In this document: one piece after another, positions 34,331-46,357 of the stretch
Layout: every line of letters starts with the position of its first letter
How positions within the stretch are numbered: the first letter of the stretch is position 1
Assembly: GCA_037176725.1 (NCBI GenBank)
Contig: JAZBRS010000077.1
Coordinates: forward strand, 7,378,001-7,442,000
Direction: 5' to 3'
Origin: Posidonia oceanica
Lineage: Eukaryota; Streptophyta; Magnoliopsida; Alismatales; Posidoniaceae
Length of the DNA stretch: 64,000 nucleotides
Program-made: the position numbers and the translations under genes
The notes under the pieces: model-generated
Seen by the model: only the letters and a program-made list of their open reading frames with translations
Told to the model about the DNA's origin: nothing
Databases searched by the model: none

Positions 34331-37300
34331 TAAAAATGCAATTTATCAAGGTAAAATACAAGCATTAAATCGGATTATTAACTGGAGGACTAACATGCAA
34401 CAATAAAGAACTAAAGGGCCAGAACTTAAAAAAACACTGAAGAGAAACACTGTAGAAGGACTAACATGCAATTAATCAATTTTTTAAGTTTTTCATGCAA
34501 TTTCATAAGATTTTAATGCGTAATTAAATGAATTTTAACAGAGGCAGGACCAGAATGCAATAAACTAAAAATTGAAACCGAAAATGCAATTTATGGTAAA
34601 GTTAGCTAACAGAGGAAAAATAAAGCCACAGTAAAAGCTCAGATGGGTGGCCACTGTAGCAACTGTTACCAATGGCCAAGAAAGGCGGAGGAGGGAAGCA
34701 GGGGCGGCGCAGAGGCGACGGCAGGCTTCACCGAAGGTAGGCGGAGCTCGGGCGACGTCCGGCGAGGCGTGACGCAGCCTGGAGATGACCGGAGCACCCG
34801 GAGGAGATCTGCAGACCAGAGGAGCAGCGAGCCGGCGATCGGAGCGTCGTCGTGGCATTCTGAAGCCACCGGAGAGTTCCTGCTGACCGTGCGGTTCTCA
34901 GGGGATGGCTGGGAGCTGGTTCTGCAGACCGGGGTGGCAAGGCGAGCTCGGAGCTCGCCGGAGAAGATGGGTCAGCAGCGGTGCTGACTCGTCGAAGGAG
35001 GAGAGCAAAACCCCGATCTGAGGGGTTAGGAAGCAGAAGAGGGAGGAGATTAGCTACAGGGAGAAGAAAAAAACCTATTTCGTTGGCTGGAACGTCCCCC
35101 CGACATAGGTGGCTTCTGTGCTTGCCGGCGGAGGTCGTCCGGCTGGTGCAGGCATCGGCGGCGGCTTGCGGGCGCTTGGATCGACTCCACGCAGTCCACC
35201 AGAGCTTGCTGGATGCTTGGAGCGAAGCTCTGAAGGCCGGAGGAAGATTTCGCTTCAGTGGGTGGACTGCTGGTTGTCTGAGGTGGGTGAGACTGTCTGC
35301 TACCTTCTGGATCAGATGGAGGGCACTGGTGACTTGCTGGAGGCTTGGTGATGGTGTAGGAGGGTTTAAGTTGGTCTGTAGAGGGCTGGTTCGGGAGTTT
35401 GCTGATGGAGGGATTTTTGGACAGAAAGTGATGCAGCTGTTTGTAGTGGAGGGCTGGTGCTGTGGTGAGGCTTGGAGCTGAAGCTCAGGTGGGTTTTGAA
35501 GGTAGTGTTTAGGCGAGTTTCTGGGTGAAGTTTGGAGGGGCTTTGTGGGTTGCAATATCTGGAATTCTGGAGGAAATGGTGATGGGTTGCTGTTTCGGAA
35601 ATGGAGGAGTTGGAGGGTGGTCTCAGGGTGGTTTGGGTCGTGGATTGGGGGGTTGTGAAGCTAGTTGTCTGGGTGAGATTGGGGGAGGAATTGAGGGTGA
35701 TTTGCTGGAAGTTGGGTGCTCTAGTTTGGGGGGAAGAAAAGAGGAGGAAGAAGCTCAGATTTTCAGTGGGAAGAAGAGGGATTCGGATGCTCTCCAGGCT
35801 CTGGATTCTCTCACTCTCTCTGGACGATGAAAAGCGGAAGAAGGAGGAGTGGAGTCGAGGATTTTATGCAGCTGCTAGGAGGAGAAGCGTGGGCTGGATT
35901 CAAATCCACCAGCGCGAGCTACGGCTGCTGATGGGAGGGGAGCGGCCGGCGAGAGGACTGGCATTTAATGCCACCGGAAGATCCACTGAGACGCGAGAGA
36001 GGAGGAGTGAACTGGAGCTGATGGCGATTGGGAGGGAGAAGAAATTGAATTTGAAGGAGGTGGAGGGAGACTGGTGGCGCGGGAGAGGGAGAACTGTGGA
36101 GGAAGAAGAAGAAGAAGAAGAAGGAGGGAAGAAGGCTGTGCGGGTTGGGCTGCTGTGCAAAAAGAAAAAAAGAAAGAAAGAAAAGAAGGAAGGAGGGGGA
36201 AAAGGGCCGGACTGGGCCCAACAGGAGAAGAAAGAAAAAATAGAAAGAGAGGAGGAAAGGAAGGAAAGGGAAAAGGAAGAGAAAGAAGAAAGAAATAAAA
36301 TTGCTAAAAATAAAATAAAATAGAGAAAGTTTTTAGAGTGATTGTGTTTTAAATTAGGACTCTGATTAAGCTTTTTAATGATTTTTTTTGGTTGGTTAAT
36401 TAGGTTTAAAGGGGTTTTAGTTTTGATTAGGATTTTTAGGGTTTTCTTTGCTTTTGATTTGTTTCTGATTTTGATTAAATGTTTGTTAAGTCTCTTAAGT
36501 TGTTTTTTAATTATGTTTTTCTTGTTAAGTACTTGGGATGTTAATTAAGATTTTTTAAAGTTTGTTTTTAGATTAATTAGAGTGAGTTTTAGATTTTTGG
36601 ATTTTAGTCTTTTTTCTTAAGTCCTCTTTGATTTGTTTTTGATTTTGTTTGTTAAGTTCTTTTAATATTTTTTTAATTATGTTTTCTTGTTAAGTTTTTA
36701 ATTAAGTGCTTTTAGATTTTTGATTGTTTGTTTTTCCTTTTAGTTAGGTTTTTGAATTATTCTTTTTAAATTTGTTTAGTTAGGCTTCTCTTTTCCTTAA
36801 GTGGTTGTCTTAGTGTTTTTTTTCTTTAATTGTTTTCTTTTCTTTTTAGGATTTGTTTTCTTGGTTGTTTTTTAATAGGATTTTACTCTTACCTATTTTG
36901 TTTACATTTTGGTTTTTTCCTTGATTTTACAGCATTTTCTTTTTGTATATTTTGCATTTTTTAGCTTGCATTCTTGGTTTTCCATTTTAGTTAAATTTAG
37001 TTAGGTTTTTGTTTTTTAATTGTTTGTTTAGGTTTTTAATTATTTATTTTAGGGTTCTAGTTTGCTTTCCTTCTGTTTTAGAGTTTTTGAAAGTTTTTAA
37101 GGGTTTTTGAAGGATTTGGTAAGAAAAAGGAAAAGGGAATTAGAAGGAAGAGGAAAAGGGAGAAATGAAGGAATAAAGAGGAAAGAGAGGAGCTGAAAGA
37201 AAATAATTTTTTGAAAATCAAGGAAATTGCTAAAAATAAGATAAAAATAGGAATAAGATTGAGAAGAGATAGGAGCACAAGGGGGGCCCACAGCCAGGCA

Positions 37301-37806
37301 AGAAAAAGGGAGAGAAGGGGGTGAAAAGAAGGAGGATAATTAGGAGAGAGAGAGGAGAGAGAAAAGAATAATCTAGGAGAGAGAAAAGGATGATTTGGGT
37401 AAAAGGAGGGTTTAGAGGTTTCAAAAGGGGTGAATTCTGGGGAATGTGTAGCCTAAGGTCTCTAGTGTTGGTCCTACAGTTTTGTTTCGGTTTTGAGAAA
37501 GTTTTGGAAGGGTTTTGAGGTGTAGGAAAATGGTAGTTTTACCTAGGTTTTCTAGGGTTTTTCGGAGTGGTTTTGGGTTGGAAATTTCTAAGTGTTTGGG
37601 TAGGTTTGCTAAGTTGGCAATGGTGAGTTTTCTTATGCTTTTTGGATAAGTTTTGGGTTTGGGAAAGGGGTGTAATCTTAGGTCAAGTTTAGGCTTGTTT
37701 TGAAGGGTAGGATGAAAAGGAATTGTGTAGTTTTGACCTAGGTTTGGATCCAAAAGTTGCCAGAAGGTTCCAATTGATTCAAGCCTGTCAAAATGGGGTG
37801 TCAACA

Positions 37807-38680
37807 GATATCAGCCGTAAAACATGATTATGCAGGATAGTTTACAGGCCTATCAACCGGAAGCGATAGTTTATAGGCCTATCAACTGGGTGCGATAGTT
37901 TACGGGCCTATCAACTGGGAGCGATAGTTTATGGTCCTATCAACCGGAAGCACAATCCATGAGTGATAGTTACTGGTTATCAACCGTATAACGCAAGTGC
38001 CAGAGAATGATAGTTTACGGTCCTATCAACCGGAAGCGATAGTTTACGGGCCTATCAACCGGGAGGGATAGTTTACGGTCCTATCAAATGGAAGCGATAG
38101 TTTACGGTCCTATCAACCGAAAAGGGCATTTACGAGTGATAGTTACTGGATATCAGCCATATAACATGATTGGCGCAGCGATAGTTTACAGTCCTATCAA
38201 CCGGAAGCGATAGTTTACGGGCCTATCAACCGGGAGTGATAGTTTATGGGCCTATCAACCGAAAAGTGCAATCATGAGGGATAGTTACTGGTTATCAGCC
38301 GTATAATGCAATTGCAGGTGATAGTTTACGGTCCTATCAACCGGAAGCGATAGTTTACAGGCCTATTAACCGGGAGCGATAGTTTATAGGCCTATCAACC
38401 GAAAGCGATAGTTTACGGTCCTATCAACCGGAAAGAGCAATTGCAAGGGACAGTTACTGGATATCAGCCGTATAACGTAATTGCAAGTGATAGTTTTGGA
38501 TATCAGCCAAGGATGAGTTTTGGATCATCAGCCAGAGAATGATAGTTTACGGTCCTATCAACCGGAAGGTGCAATTACGAGGGACAGTTACTGGATGTCA
38601 GTCGTATAACACAACTACGGGATAGTTTTGGATATCAGCCCAAGATGATAGTTTACGATCCTATCAACCAAAAAGAGCAG

Positions 38681-38690
<10 letters not shown>
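37807..38690 (-). repeat. Element C array of GATAG...CTATC palindromes (about 29-bp units)
   Basis: About 20 units such as GATAGTTTACGGTCCTATC followed by AACCGGAAGC, with 5-bp inverted arms GATAG/CTATC. They are interspersed with GATAGTTACTGGATATCAGC blocks near CGTATAAC. These are the minus-strand equivalents of A's 19,771-20,900 array. The first bases, GATAT, abut B's LTR. Confidence 0.92.
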
Positions 38691-38712
<22 letters not shown>

Positions 38713-38713
38713 A
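38681..38713. repeat. (TGAT)n microsatellite
   Basis: About eight perfect TGAT repeats at the boundary between the two palindrome arrays of element C. Confidence 0.9.
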
Positions 38714-38763
38714 AGAAAAAGATTGATATGGAAGAGATTGCTTGATGATTGAAAGAGACTAAT

Positions 38764-39370
38764 AAGATATCAGACTTATCGGTCAGCAAAGGGAAAGAGA
38801 TGATAAGATATCGGACTTATCGGCCGGCAAAGGGAAAGAGATGATAAGATATCGGACTTATCGACCGGCAAATGAATAAAAGAATAGAATGATAAGATAT
38901 CGGACTTATCGGTCGGCAAAGAGAGGATGAAGGAATGATAAGATATCGGACTTATCGGCCGGCAAAGGGAAAGAGATGATAAGATATCGGACTTATCGGC
39001 CGGCAAATGAATAAAAGAATAGAATGATAAGATATCAGACTTATCGGCTGGCAAAGAAAGGATGAAGGAATGATAAGATATCGGACTTATCGGCCGGCAA
39101 AGGGAAAGAGATGATAAGATATCGGACTTATCGGCCAGCAAAGAGAGGATGAAGGAATGATAAGATATCGGACTTATCGGCCGGCAAAGGGAAAGAGATG
39201 ATTAGATATCGGACTTATCGGTTGGCAAAGGGAAAGAGATGATAAGATATCGGACTTATCGGCTGGCAAATGAATAAAAGAATAGAATGATAAGATATCG
39301 AACTTATCGGCTGGCAAAGAGAGAATGAAGGAATGATAAGATATCGGACTTATCGACCGGCAAAGGCAAA
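38764..39370 (-). repeat. Element C array of GATAAG...CTTATC units (41/48-bp period)
   Basis: About 13 units containing AAGATATCGGACTTATCGGC followed by CGGCAAA. Unit starts at 38764, 38805 and 38846 give a 41-bp period; units carrying TGAATAAAAGAATAGAA are 48 bp. GATAAG and CTTATC are inverted arms. A has only two such units (19,013-19,115). Confidence 0.93.
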
Positions 39371-39899
39371 GAGAGGATGTGCCCAAGCCTAGATGTCTAT
39401 TCCCACTTTTTTTTGAACTCACATCCTAGCATTTTTTCTCCCTCAGAGGTGTATGTCCTTACGAGTTTAGGCAGTTCGCTTGTCTTGATTGATGGTGGCT
39501 TCCTCACTAGCTAAGACATCTAAGTAGTGCTAGGTGAGGCAAGGTGGACCCCTTCCTGAGCAGGCAAGTACTTCCAGTTTTCATCACCAGGTAGAAAATG
39601 CAATGCGTGATTTGAGAGGATGACGATGATGATTTGAAAAGAGATGATGTATGGAAAGGACGAAATGCGACAAAAGATGTGATTTGAAAGGATGACGATG
39701 ATGATTCAAAAAGAGATAATGCATGGAGAGGATGAAATGTGGTAGAAGATGTGATTTGAGAAGGATAGAAGAAGCATAAGCGAATGTACAGGAATAGAGG
39801 TAGGAGACAAGATAGAAGATGCAGGTGAGGTGAGAATGTAAGGAGTGAGAATGCAACTGTATAGATGGGAGGAAGCGTCTGCAATGAGGCCGCCTTGGG
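39371..39899 (-). other. Element C region downstream of integrase
   Basis: Low-complexity GATGAC/GATGAT-rich sequence without a gene, homologous to B's 180-646. It joins directly to the palindrome arrays, so the part that in A holds the plant-mobile-domain ORF is absent here. Confidence 0.7.
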
Positions 39900-41174
39900 C
39901 TACTGATAGTACTTCTTGAGGTAGCAGAGGTTGACGGGCTTAGACTGCTCGACCTGATCCATATCCTCAAGAGTTACAGCGCCGCCCGAAAAGACTTGCT
40001 TGACCACAAAGGGGCCACGCCAGTTAGGTCGGAATTTCCCTCGACCATCAGGCAAGTGAATGGCGCGCAAAACAAGGTCCCCTGTCTGGAATCCTCTTGG
40101 CTGAACCTTCTTCAGGTATGACCTGGCCATTCTCTTTTGGTAGCAGTGAGCATTATGCATAGCTTGCAGCCTGTGCTCATCAATCAGATTCAGTTGGACA
40201 CAGCGGTCTTCGACCCACTCTGCTTCTTCCAACTCAGCTTCCCGTAGGATCCACAGCGACAGGATCTCTACCTCGATAGGCAACACCGCCTCCATGCCAT
40301 ACATTAGAGAGTATGGAGTGGCTCCTGTTGGAGTTCAGACAGATGTCCTATACGCCTAGAGTGCGTAAGGAAGCTTGTCGTGCCAGTCCTTATGAGTTTC
40401 CGCCATCTTCTTCAGGATTTTGACCAGGTTTTTGTTGGCGGACTCCACTACACCGTTCAGCTGCGGCCGGTAAGGCGAGGATCTGTGGTGTTTGATGCTG
40501 AAGTTCTGCAGATAGTCTTCGATCCTCTTAGCAATGAAATTTGTGCCATTATCAGATATGATTGCATGCGGGACTCCATATCGGGCTATGATATTGTTTC
40601 TGATAAACTTTTTCGTAGCTGCGGCAGTCACTGTTTTGTAAGAGGTCGCTTCCACCCACTTGGTAAAGTAATCAATCGCTACCAGAATGTAACAATGATC
40701 GTTAGAAGCTGTAGGGTGGATGGCGCCAATGACATTAATCCCCAGGTGGAGAAGGGCCATGGTGACGACATGCTATGCAATTGTTGAGGGGGCGCCTGAA
40801 TGAAGTTGCCATGCACTTGGCAGTTGTGGCATCTGCGCACGAATCGGCAGCAGTCTGCTTCCATAGTTAGCCAGTAGTATCCTTGCAGCATTATCTTCTT
40901 GGCCAGGAGGATGCTATTCATGTGCGGGTCGCAGGTCCCCGCATGCACTTGAAGCATCAGCGCATCGGCCTCTGATTTGTTCATGCAGCACAGGAGCATT
41001 TGATTGTATGATCTCTTGTACAACTGTCCCGCCCCTAATACATATCTTGACGCCAGACGTGTCAGAGTTCTTTTGTCTACTACCGAGGTACCAGGAGGAA
41101 AGCTACCAGACTCCAGGAAAGCTTTTATATCTTGATACTAGGGCTGCTCCTCTGCTGGATTTGCCTCTTCAATG
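39900..41174 (-). pseudogene. Element C integrase (decayed)
   Basis: The minus strand encodes the zinc-binding region with the intact CHNCQVHGNF (about 40,820-40,850), the core (IDYFTKWVEATSYKT, ISDNGTNF, VESANKN) and the C-terminal part ending NLCYLKKYYQ with a TAG at 39900-39902. A C-run near 40,739-40,743 has one base fewer than in B and shifts the frame. Stops near 40,335 and 40,360 and others break it further. The 5' side ends at about 41,174, where the RT-RNase H deletion joins integrase's N-terminal lead to the spacer. Confidence 0.9.
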
Positions 41175-42470
41175 ACTCTGCTAAGTGCTCTATTGATTCT
41201 GCTGATGGCCTTGCTGATTCTGTCAATGGTGTTGCTGATGGCATTGCGATTGAGACTGCTGCTAATTCTACTACTGATACTGCTTTCTGCTTTGTTACTG
41301 CTGCTGTTTGGACTACTAGTGCTTCCTCCTTTGAGTCTTCTAATATGCTTGTGGAGGGTATGTCAGATTGGCGGCTGATCTGGGCACTGCCGCTTGCTAC
41401 ACTGCCTGAGTGAGGCATGTGCTGCACAAACCACCTAGACCCGCCTTCTGGTTGCAGAATAATGAGCTCATCTGGTCTAGGAGAGTCCGATACTGCTGAG
41501 TCTTCTTCCAGGACCATGATAGAGGCATGGTCTTCTTGCAGAGGAGGGTCCATAGCCACGGCTTTCCCTTTCCTTTCTGCGGCTTGGTGCTCTGCCAGGT
41601 CTTCTACTATCGACTTGAGCTGTTCCTGATAAAGTAGCTCTAAGTCGGACATCCATGAATCGACCTGGGCTTCTACCGCCACTCCTTCCTCCTCATCCGA
41701 GGGTGAGTCGACGTAGTAGGCGCCGGGGGCCTGCGGCTCTGGCCCGGCTGCTAGATGGATTGCTGCCCTTGGTATTTGCATGGTCTGGCTCACGGGCGTG
41801 CCTGATTACAGTAGCTTTAGCATCGAAGATCCAAACAGACTGGTCAGTGGGGCCGCAGATGGGTACACTGCCAGGGTCACTGTTGCAGTTAGAGGGCAGG
41901 CAGAGGTGCTTTTCTGAGGGCCCAAGGGCTGGGAGACTATGGTGCTCAACTGGACCTCTGCATCTGGTTGTGACGGTAAGACTATGGCCTTTGACGCTAT
42001 GGGGGCCTGCCACGAAAGTTGCTATTTTACGACAGGAGGATGTGAAGCGGACTACGCTGGCTGCATTCTCGGTGATGCGGCTGCTGAAGTGGACCAAGTC
42101 GCGCTGCTGATTGAATTCACTGACTGTCCCACTAGAGAGAGTGACAGCAGTACTGATGCGACTGCGACCGCAGGTAGCTGCTTGATTGTGCCTGAAGGAG
42201 TGTCTCTGACTTCTGAGCTGCCGCTGCTGCTTGTGCTTGTGATACAGATGTGGCTGCAGAAATGTAAGAGCTTGTTAGTTCTGCCACAGGGCCTGCTGAG
42301 TTGTCTACTGTATCTGCTGAAGGTAAAGCCAAACAAACCGACCGTGGTGCCTCTGTGTTGACCAGAGCTTTGCTGCCAGTTGGGACTGCCTCTACTGTGC
42401 CAGACTACTCCTCATCCGAGTAGTAGTCCTCAATGCAGACCTAATCTTCTACCGGCACCGCGGCTTGATC
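41174..42470 (-). pseudogene. Element C protease-RT spacer
   Basis: Collinear with B's spacer (islands AYYVDSPSDEEEG, SWMSDLELLYQEQL, KGKAVAMDPPLQ). At 41,174 it passes directly into the integrase lead: bases equivalent to B's 1927-4227, about 2.3 kb with all of RT and RNase H, are missing. The open frame of the spacer runs a few codons into the integrase side in the wrong frame, so the deletion is not in frame. Confidence 0.82.
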
Positions 42471-42471
42471 A

Positions 42472-43514
42472 TCAGTTGATCCCAGAACTCCTGCACGGGA
42501 TGGCTGGTTCGTGATCCTTCAGTTGAAAGTAGTGATCTTCGTTGGGCTTGGGCTCATAACCGAGGCCTTCAGATTTCCTCTGCTCCACCGCTACGATCGG
42601 CTCTGCGATCCCCTGGCTGTGATGCCTGAGCGGCGTACCCTTTATGTAACCCCACCTGTGACATACATTCTCGACCATTCGAAAGGGGTTGTTGTGAACG
42701 ACCAAGGAGTTGGTGCGTTCAAGATCCGGAATGAAGTTAACCAGCTCACACCGATTAACGTGATACAAAGCTTCAGAAGTCTCAGGGTCAAAAGGGATAG
42801 TTTGTGAAGAGACAAGGGAGACTGCCTCGATCCGCTCCTTCTCAAAGTTCTCCGCCATGACGACAATGACATCATCGCCATGACGGTACTTTATCATTCG
42901 ATAGAGGGTCGAGGGAAGGACCTGATGCTTGTGGAGCCAAGGGCGCCCAAGCAGGAAGTTGAAGTTTGGCTTCAAGTCGACGACATAGAATTCTACATCG
43001 AATACGATGGGCCAATGGCAAGAGGAATAATCAGGATCCCTAGAGCGTCATGGTGGATGTTGTCAAAAGCTGTCATTCCTTTCACGGCTAGTGTGATATC
43101 CTCGGCTTTGAATCCGAGCTTAGTTGCAGTACACAAGGGGCAGACATTAAGGCCTGACCCGTTATCAACCAGCGTTAGAGGAATGCTAAAGATTTTGAAT
43201 TGAACCGTGACGAACAGAGGTTGATTGTGATCAATCCCCGCCGGAGGCAGCTCATCCCTCGTAAAAGAGATGACCTGGGGCTCCGCAATCGTCCCTACCA
43301 TGCTTTCCAAAGTTGAAGGCTCAATAGATTGGGACACACGGGCAGCTTGGAACACGCGAAGAAAAGCTTCGCGGTGTTCGACAGAGGTGTGGATTAGGTC
43401 CCAAATGGAAATGTCGGCTTTGACCTTCTTAAGTTGAGAGGTTATGTCAGCTTTGGGTTGGTTTTTCTTGGCAGCAGGAGGGATAGTTTTGGCAAGCTCT
43501 AAAGGGGTAGTCAC
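42472..43514 (-). pseudogene. Element C protease
   Basis: The minus strand shows PLFVTVQFKIFSIPLTLVDNGSGLNV with the DNGSG active-site loop intact, and then NFNFLLGRPWLHKH after a frame change near 42,985. The frame runs on through MAENFEKERIEAV and HRWGYIKGTPL towards the spacer. It supplied the uninterrupted reference for the site in B into which A inserted (about 42,775-42,840). Confidence 0.87.
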
Positions 43515-46357
43515 AGAAGATTAGGTTGCTATAGGTAGGCTAGAGGCCGGATCTGCTATGGGTTGGTTAGAGGGTGGGGGCATAGCAGGTTCAGGATAGT
43601 TTGGCCTAACTGCCGGTGCTGGGGTCTGTAGACCCTCCCCGATCACGTTACTTCCACACACATTTCTGTGGCATAGCTGTTAGGGATGCGATGGGTGTCC
43701 AAGGTTAAATCAATAACCATAGGAGCACGTGCTACGAGCACAGGAGGGGTTACAAGGGAACCTACTGGATACTGAGGTCTATCTAAATGATAAGGTTGTT
43801 GGGGTGGGAAGGCAAGGGCTAGCTGAGGTCTGCCTAGAAGATGTACAGGAGATTCTAGCTGAGGCCGCCTTAAGAGGTGGATAGGGGATCTAGGCTGGGC
43901 CTTAGCTAGGAGGTGTACTGGGGGTTGAGCCTGAGGAAGTACAGCAGGGGGCGCGAATGGGCACTACGGCCTGGCACGCAGTCGGATCATGTGAACTCCC
44001 GACTCAGAGCCGGCAACAGCCACAAGATAGAGATTAACAGGGAAAGGCTCAGAGATATCAGAGATCAGATCAGAGGGGTCTATTACAGATGTAGTAGGCC
44101 CAGAAGGAAAAACAGAGTGAATGCCTGAGGTTCCGGCCCCTCCCAGATAAGAGTGCTCCGGTAAAGGTTGGCAGACGATGCCAGAATGAGGGGGAACAGC
44201 TGAATGAGTAGATGCATGAGTGTGTGCTTGAGTGGATGCCTCGTGCGTGTCAATCACAATCGTTCCCGATTCGATTAAGTCCTGAATTGCGTTCTGCAGG
44301 GAGTAGCAATTATCCGTCGAATGCCTGACACTTCGATGGAAATTGCGAAAGAGGTTCGCCTTAAACCAATGCGGCAAGGGATTTGGGGGCGGGCGAACCT
44401 CCGGGAACTTCAGGAGTGATGCAACCTTTGGCATGATGGTCGTGAGCGGTTCCACCAGTTGGGCGAACTTCCGCTTCTCAGTGGGTGGCCTTCTTAGCCT
44501 CTGGTATGAGCCTTGCTGAACCAATGCGGCGGGGTAGACCGGTCTAGCAGTGGTAGTGATCTGTGGTGTGGGTGGATTCCTAGGTGCAGGAGCATACACC
44601 ATCTGAGCTGGGGCAGGTCAGGACAGCAAGTGAACAGGCACAGCAGGAGAGTCGACGAATGCAACAGTGGTCTTCGGCGAGTCTTTCTTCTTGGGACAGT
44701 TGTTGTTGCTACCGCTGTTGTTGTTAGAGGTGCTGCTGTTGGCACTGTTACTGCTGATCGCGGCCTGCTTAGCGAACACAGAGAGAGCCGGGAAGTTGCC
44801 ACTCTGCAAAGAACTCTCCACGCACGCTCCAGCTCGAATAAGTGCTGCAAAAGTAGTGACTGGTTGAATGCTAAGCAGAGCCCTGAGAGATGGCTGCACC
44901 CTTTTGATAATGATCTCAATAGACTCCTCGTTAGAGGGTCTATCTCGAACCTGTGAAGCAAGGACGTGCCAACGGCCGACATACTCCCCGAACGGCTCGC
45001 TGCGATTCTGCTTGGTTGGGATCAAGTCCGCCCACTTTGGGACTAGATCGAGATTGAAGGAGTATTGTTCCAGGAACACCTGACTAAGGTCGTTCCAAGT
45101 CTTGATGGCTGACATATCAAGCGATGTGAAACACCTGAGTGCCGGCCCGGTCAAGCTCTTCTGGAACAGGCGGATCAGCAACCTCTCATCAGCCTGAAGC
45201 TGAGCGAGATCACCGCAATACGCCTTCAGGTGTGCTACGGGGCAGCCACTACCATTGTATTTGTCGAAGTCCGGGATTTTGAACTTCGGAGGGAGTACCG
45301 CCTTTGGAAAGCAACAGAGGTCCCAGAATTGGTAGGTCGGGTGCTCAGTACCCTGCACTAATCGTAGTGCCTTCTCCAAAACGTCCATCTAGTTATTGAT
45401 GGGGTTTGGATTTGCTGCCATAGGAGAGGGATCGACAGGGGTAGTGAGCACATACGCCGAATGGGTCGCACCTAAGTGCTCCTCCAGATCTACCATAGCG
45501 TCGCCTGGTAGAGCAACGGGATGGCCGACGTATCCATGCTGGGGAACTATGTATGCAGGGATGTATGCAGGGTTCTGGGCCTGATGTAAGGGAGGAGGGT
45601 AGATGACATGCTGTGCTGTGGGAGGGGTAGGATGCTGGAGCACCAGTTGCTGTACAGGCAGGGTGCCAGACAGCGAGTCAGTAGGGTACTGGGCTCCAGC
45701 CAGCCCAAAGGACTGACCACCAGGGGGAAGAGGAGTATGCTGTGCTAAGTGTTGTGCAGAAGGAGGCGGTAAATGGGCCCCCACCGTCGGAACCATGAGC
45801 AATTGAGACGATGGTCGAGGCAGAGGTGTAGAGGTAAATGCATGAAAAGCAGGAACTAGCCTTAAAGGAACCTTAGAAGTGACAGGAGTAAAGGAGGGAC
45901 GAACCAATAGAGCCATGCCCTGTAATCTCTGGGCAAGCTCCATTAGGTGCTGGTACTAAGCCTCAGGTGTCCCGTCAGCAGGAACGTTGAAGTGCAATGC
46001 CGGCGAAGATTGAGAAGCAAATGGCACGAACACAGACTGTCCGGGAGGAACAGGTGCTACAGTTAAAGTCGCAGCAATGGTAGGAGGGATGTCAACGGCG
46101 ACGTATCCTTGGGAAGGAGGGGGCAATGGCGTCTCCGAAACGCGGGTAACGGTCATCAAGATAGACTCGGCGACCAGATCCAGAGGAAGAGTAGCTTGCC
46201 AATGTCTTGGGACATACTGAGATACCAGAGGTGTCAGGGGAGGAAACCCTGGCATCGGAGGGGGAACAAAGGGGATAGAAGGAGCAACTGGAGGGGCCGA
46301 AGTGGAAACACCCTCCGTGATAGGAGTAAAGAGAGGCTCACTAATGTACTGGGCCAT
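43515..46357 (-). pseudogene. Element C gag
   Basis: The ATG at 46355-46357 begins MAQYISEP. One frame runs from there to 43,964 with stops near 45,955, 45,388 and 44,603. It contains the Pro-rich N-terminus, the gag domain (about 44,850-45,320: FDKYNGSGCPVAHLKAYC, GPALRCFTSLD, FLEQYSFNLDLVP, FGEYVGRW) and the zinc knuckle NFHRSVRHSTDNC, in which the first ligand is changed (RNFH where B has CNFH). It is the best preserved gag of the three minus-strand copies. Confidence 0.9.

Larger units (their letters stand above)
26828..37806 (-). mobile_element. Element B, 5' part (LTR, leader, gag, protease)
   Basis: On the minus strand from 37806 this holds B's 5' LTR, primer site, leader, gag and the start of the protease region, cut at 26828 by element A and continued at 5877. 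Its right edge adjoins C's palindrome array at GATAT (37807-37811) with no polypurine tract there. B is therefore best read as inserted into C; the matching left flank lies outside the window. Confidence 0.9.
31707..37806 (-). repeat. Element B 5' LTR (6,100 bp)
   Basis: On the minus strand it starts TGTTGACACC at 37806 and ends CTATA at 31707. The last two bases have decayed from CA to TA, a C-to-T-type change. Segments follow the order of A's 3' LTR: C-rich start, A-rich block (37,060-36,310), GC-rich part (36,200-34,640), degenerate ATGCAATTTT repeats (34,400-33,650), 30-bp array (32,890-32,390), GCATTTGC-rich end. It is strongly diverged from A's LTRs, so B is clearly older than A. Confidence 0.93.

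Noticed and set aside
31707..37806. LTR shared by B and C in a tandem array made by unequal recombination
   Set aside because: A shared LTR should be preceded by C's polypurine tract. Instead the flank is the middle of C's palindrome array (GATATCAGCC). A nested insertion explains this better; the left flank would decide.
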